Below are positions 61,831 to 64,000 of a stretch of 64,000 nucleotides of DNA, piece after piece (positions within the stretch are counted from its first letter, which is position 1; each line of letters starts with the position of its first letter). The translations under genes and the position numbers were made by a program. The DNA is from Pseudomonadota bacterium. Its GTDB lineage: Bacteria; Bdellovibrionota; Bacteriovoracia; Bacteriovoracales; Bacteriovoracaceae. The stretch is taken from contig JAIYDL010000016.1 of the NCBI GenBank assembly GCA_027487515.1, positions 434,001 to 498,000 on the forward strand, given 5' to 3'. Below the pieces are notes generated by a model. It made no database searches, was not told the origin of the DNA, and worked only from the letters and a program-made list of their open reading frames with translations.

Positions 61831-61908
61831 GTCCCATGCAGACAGTCCTAGGCGATTAATTTTTAATTAAGTATCAGAGTTGAGACGACCTCGACAAGAG
61901 TAAAAAAA

Positions 61909-63909
61909 ATGACAGCAAACTTCTTACTCGAATCTGCGTTCAAGCCGACCGGTGATCAGCCGCATGCGATCACGCAACTGACGGAAAACTTCAAGCAAGG
62001 GCAGCAATTTCAGACCCTCCTTGGAGTCACCGGCTCAGGGAAGACCTTTGCCATGGCGAACGTCATCAAGAACCTCGGGAAGAAGACTCTCATCCTTGCA
62101 CCGAATAAAACTCTCGCCGCCCAGCTCTTCGCGGAGTTTAAGGAGTTCTTCCCCCACAACGCCGTCGAGTACTTCGTCTCCTACTACGACTACTACCAAC
62201 CCGAGGCTTACGTGCCAGGTTCGGACACCTACATCGAGAAGGACTCGGCGATCAACGATGAGATTGAAAAGCTCCGGCACTCGACCACTCGCTCGCTCTT
62301 CGCGCGCGACGATGTCGTGGTGGTGGCCTCCGTGAGCTGCATCTACGGCATCGGCTCGCCGGATGAATACTTCGACCAGAGGATCACCCTCCTCACACAG
62401 GACAAGATCGAGCGAGACGAGCTGCTGCGGAAGTTGGTGGAAAATCAGTACCAGCGAAACGACATGGATTTTCACCGGGGGACGTTTCGTGTCCGTGGGG
62501 ACGTCGTCGAAGTGTTCCCGGCCTACGAGGACTCCCAGATCGTCCGGATCGAGTTCTTCGACGACGTCGTCGATGGCCTCTTCATCGTCGATCCCCTCCG
62601 GGGGAAGGTTCTCCAGACCTTAAACAAAATTGACATCTACCCCAAGAGTCACTACGTCGTCGGTCGGGATCGCATGAAGACGGCGATCTCAGACATCAAG
62701 CTCGAGCTGCGGGAGCGCCTGCAAGCGCTCAAGGATGAGGGGAAGCTCGTCGAGCACCAACGGCTCTCGCAGCGGACACTCCTAGACCTCGAGATGATGG
62801 AGGAGATGGGCTTTTGTCCCGGGATCGAGAACTACTCCCGGCACTTGGCCGGAAACAAGGCCGGAGAACCGCCGTTCACACTCATCGACTACTTCAAGAA
62901 AGATTTCCTCATGATCATCGACGAGAGCCACGTCACCGTCCCCCAGGTCGGTGGGATGTACAAAGGTGATCGCGCGCGCAAGCTCACGCTCGTCGACTAC
63001 GGTTTCCGGCTCCCGAGTGCGCTAGATAACAGACCCTTAAATTTTCCGGAGTTTGAAACCAAGCTCAACCAAGTGCTCTTCGTTTCCGCAACTCCCGCAG
63101 ACTTCGAACTCCAGAAGTGCGGCGGGGAGTACGCGGAGCAGATCATCCGTCCAACGGGCCTCCTCGATCCGGTGATCGAACTCCGGGACGCGAAGAATCA
63201 GGTCGACGACATGCTGCTGGAAGCGAAGAAGGCCATCGCGGCTGGCCACCGCGTCCTCGTCACGACTCTCACCAAGCGTCTCGCGGAGGAGCTCACGACC
63301 TTCTACCGGGGCGTGGGGATGCGGATCAAGTACCTTCACTCAGACATTGACACCCTCGAACGGATGGAGATCCTCCGGGATCTGCGTCTCGGAGAGTTCG
63401 ACATCCTGGTCGGAATCAACCTTCTTCGTGAGGGCCTCGACATCCCCGAGGTCGCTCTGGTCGGTATCCTTGACGCTGACAAGGAAGGGTTCCTGCGCTC
63501 CACGCGGTCGCTCATTCAGACCATCGGCCGGGCGGCGCGGAACTCCGAGGGGCGGGTGATCCTCTATGGATTCCGGAAGACGCCGAGTATCATCGAGGCC
63601 ATGAAGATCACCGAAGATCGCCGGAAAAAGCAAATGGAGTACAACCAACTCCACGGCATCACCCCGACGACGGTGTCCAAGAAAGTGAGTGGGGGAGTGA
63701 TCGAAGTCCTCCGCGGGGCCAAGAAGGCTGACCGGAAGAGTCGAGTAAAGGATATTTCAACGGAGACGCTTTCGTCAGAGGCAATTGATGCTAAGATCAA
63801 AGAACTCAAGCAGCAAATGAAAGAAGCGGCCACGGCGCTCCAGTTCGAAGAAGCGGCGAGGATCCGGGATGAAATCAAGAAGCTGTCGGAGTTAAGGTTC
63901 ATGTTATGA
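61909..63909 (+). CDS. uvrB: Excinuclease ABC subunit B
   Basis: The 666-residue protein is full length. Walker [14 protein letters not shown] is at about 39-51, the beta-hairpin region [20 protein letters not shown] at about 93-112, the DEAD-like [17 protein letters not shown] near 340, helicase motif [18 protein letters not shown] near 540 and a C-terminal UVR domain (about 630-664, [16 protein letters not shown]). UvrB verifies DNA damage in nucleotide excision repair with UvrA and UvrC. Its stop overlaps the next start (ATGA). Confidence 0.98.
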   Translation: MTANFLLESAFKPTGDQPHAITQLTENFKQGQQFQTLLGVTGSGKTFAMANVIKNLGKKTLILAPNKTLAAQLFAEFKEFFPHNAVEYFVSYYDYYQPEAYVPGSDTYIEKDSAINDEIEKLRHSTTRSLFARDDVVVVASVSCIYGIGSPDEYFDQRITLLTQDKIERDELLRKLVENQYQRNDMDFHRGTFRVRGDVVEVFPAYEDSQIVRIEFFDDVVDGLFIVDPLRGKVLQTLNKIDIYPKSHYVVGRDRMKTAISDIKLELRERLQALKDEGKLVEHQRLSQRTLLDLEMMEEMGFCPGIENYSRHLAGNKAGEPPFTLIDYFKKDFLMIIDESHVTVPQVGGMYKGDRARKLTLVDYGFRLPSALDNRPLNFPEFETKLNQVLFVSATPADFELQKCGGEYAEQIIRPTGLLDPVIELRDAKNQVDDMLLEAKKAIAAGHRVLVTTLTKRLAEELTTFYRGVGMRIKYLHSDIDTLERMEILRDLRLGEFDILVGINLLREGLDIPEVALVGILDADKEGFLRSTRSLIQTIGRAARNSEGRVILYGFRKTPSIIEAMKITEDRRKKQMEYNQLHGITPTTVSKKVSGGVIEVLRGAKKADRKSRVKDISTETLSSEAIDAKIKELKQQMKEAATALQFEEAARIRDEIKKLSELRFML

Positions 63910-64000
63910 GGCTCCTCTCCCTGCTCTTTTTTCTGCCCGTCATTGCCCTGGCATCCGTCCGGCCCGAAGCCTTTGTCGTGCAGATCAACGACCGGTCGAT
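63906..64000 (+). CDS. Start of a secreted protein (truncated by window end)
   Basis: ATG at 63906 overlaps the uvrB stop. The 31 visible residues are a signal peptide ([17 protein letters not shown], cleaved near ALA-S) followed by [13 protein letters not shown]. No family can be named. The frame is open to the window end. Overlap with uvrB implies the same transcript. Confidence 0.65.
   Translation, partial: MRLLSLLFFLPVIALASVRPEAFVVQINDRS

Noticed and set aside
61726..61908. SOS (LexA) box upstream of uvrB
   Set aside because: None of the LexA forms I know (CTGTN8ACAG, GAACN4GTTC, TTACN3GTAA) is present; only an unrelated inverted repeat is seen.

Overview
The window looks like ordinary chromosome from a Gram-negative, diderm bacterium with moderately high GC. 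The best guess is a member of the Bdellovibrionota or a related deltaproteobacterial-type lineage. The sequence supports this with many lipoproteins carrying a lipobox, a Pal/CpoB outer-membrane operon, a CarD-type regulator, a FliL protein, a GldFG-like ABC operon, a bactofilin locus and an HtpG N-terminus of the LYSEHDIF type. This placement is inference; no rRNA is present to test it. I saw no tRNA, rRNA, CRISPR array, insertion sequence or prophage.

Layout. 1-5.7 kb: start of htpG (-), a single-domain asparaginase coupled to an S1/P1 nuclease, a Cys-rich lipoprotein, methylmalonyl-CoA epimerase coupled to a rhomboid protease, a 57-residue small protein and a FliL-like protein. 5.8-12.2 kb: alanine dehydrogenase, a noncoding stretch with a long foldable element, a two-gene M16 protease pair, then a minus-strand bactofilin / membrane coiled-coil / L,D-transpeptidase operon. 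12.4-22 kb: an acidic coiled-coil protein coupled to a diguanylate cyclase with a pseudo-receiver, an H1-like basic protein, NAD synthetase, TrmFO, an EamA transporter, a possible glycosyltransferase and NrnA. 22-27.2 kb: a GldFG-like ABC operon with DUF4340 and Yip1-like proteins.

27.4-36 kb: a salvage cluster (tdk, a upp-like gene, hpt) running into a GHMP kinase and an unknown protein with a four-cysteine cluster, then DUF2252, TSUP, DUF2203, smpB and a phospholipase D-like protein. 36-37.1 kb: an AT-rich stretch with one orphan secreted protein and several palindromes. 37.1-43.3 kb: the pal / DUF4398-like / cpoB / tsaD / rsmA operon (-), a strong bidirectional terminator, a ureohydrolase and a GYF_2 membrane protein. 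43.3-51.3 kb: an MBL hydrolase, sucC-sucD-ndk behind a near-consensus promoter, a small outer-membrane-type protein, CarD, gltX and cysS. 51.4-54 kb: three secreted or envelope proteins. 54-61.7 kb: the pyrB-carA-carB-pyrF-pyrE-lysA operon (-), nearly every junction overlapping by about 4 bases. 61.9 kb to the end: uvrB and the start of a secreted protein.

Most of the window is housekeeping metabolism packed in tightly overlapping operons. The accessory material with most to offer is the bactofilin operon, the coiled-coil/diguanylate cyclase pair, the four-cysteine protein after the salvage cluster, the foldable noncoding element near 7.1 kb and the AT-rich stretch at 36-37 kb. I do not see a clear-cut new defence or mobile system.
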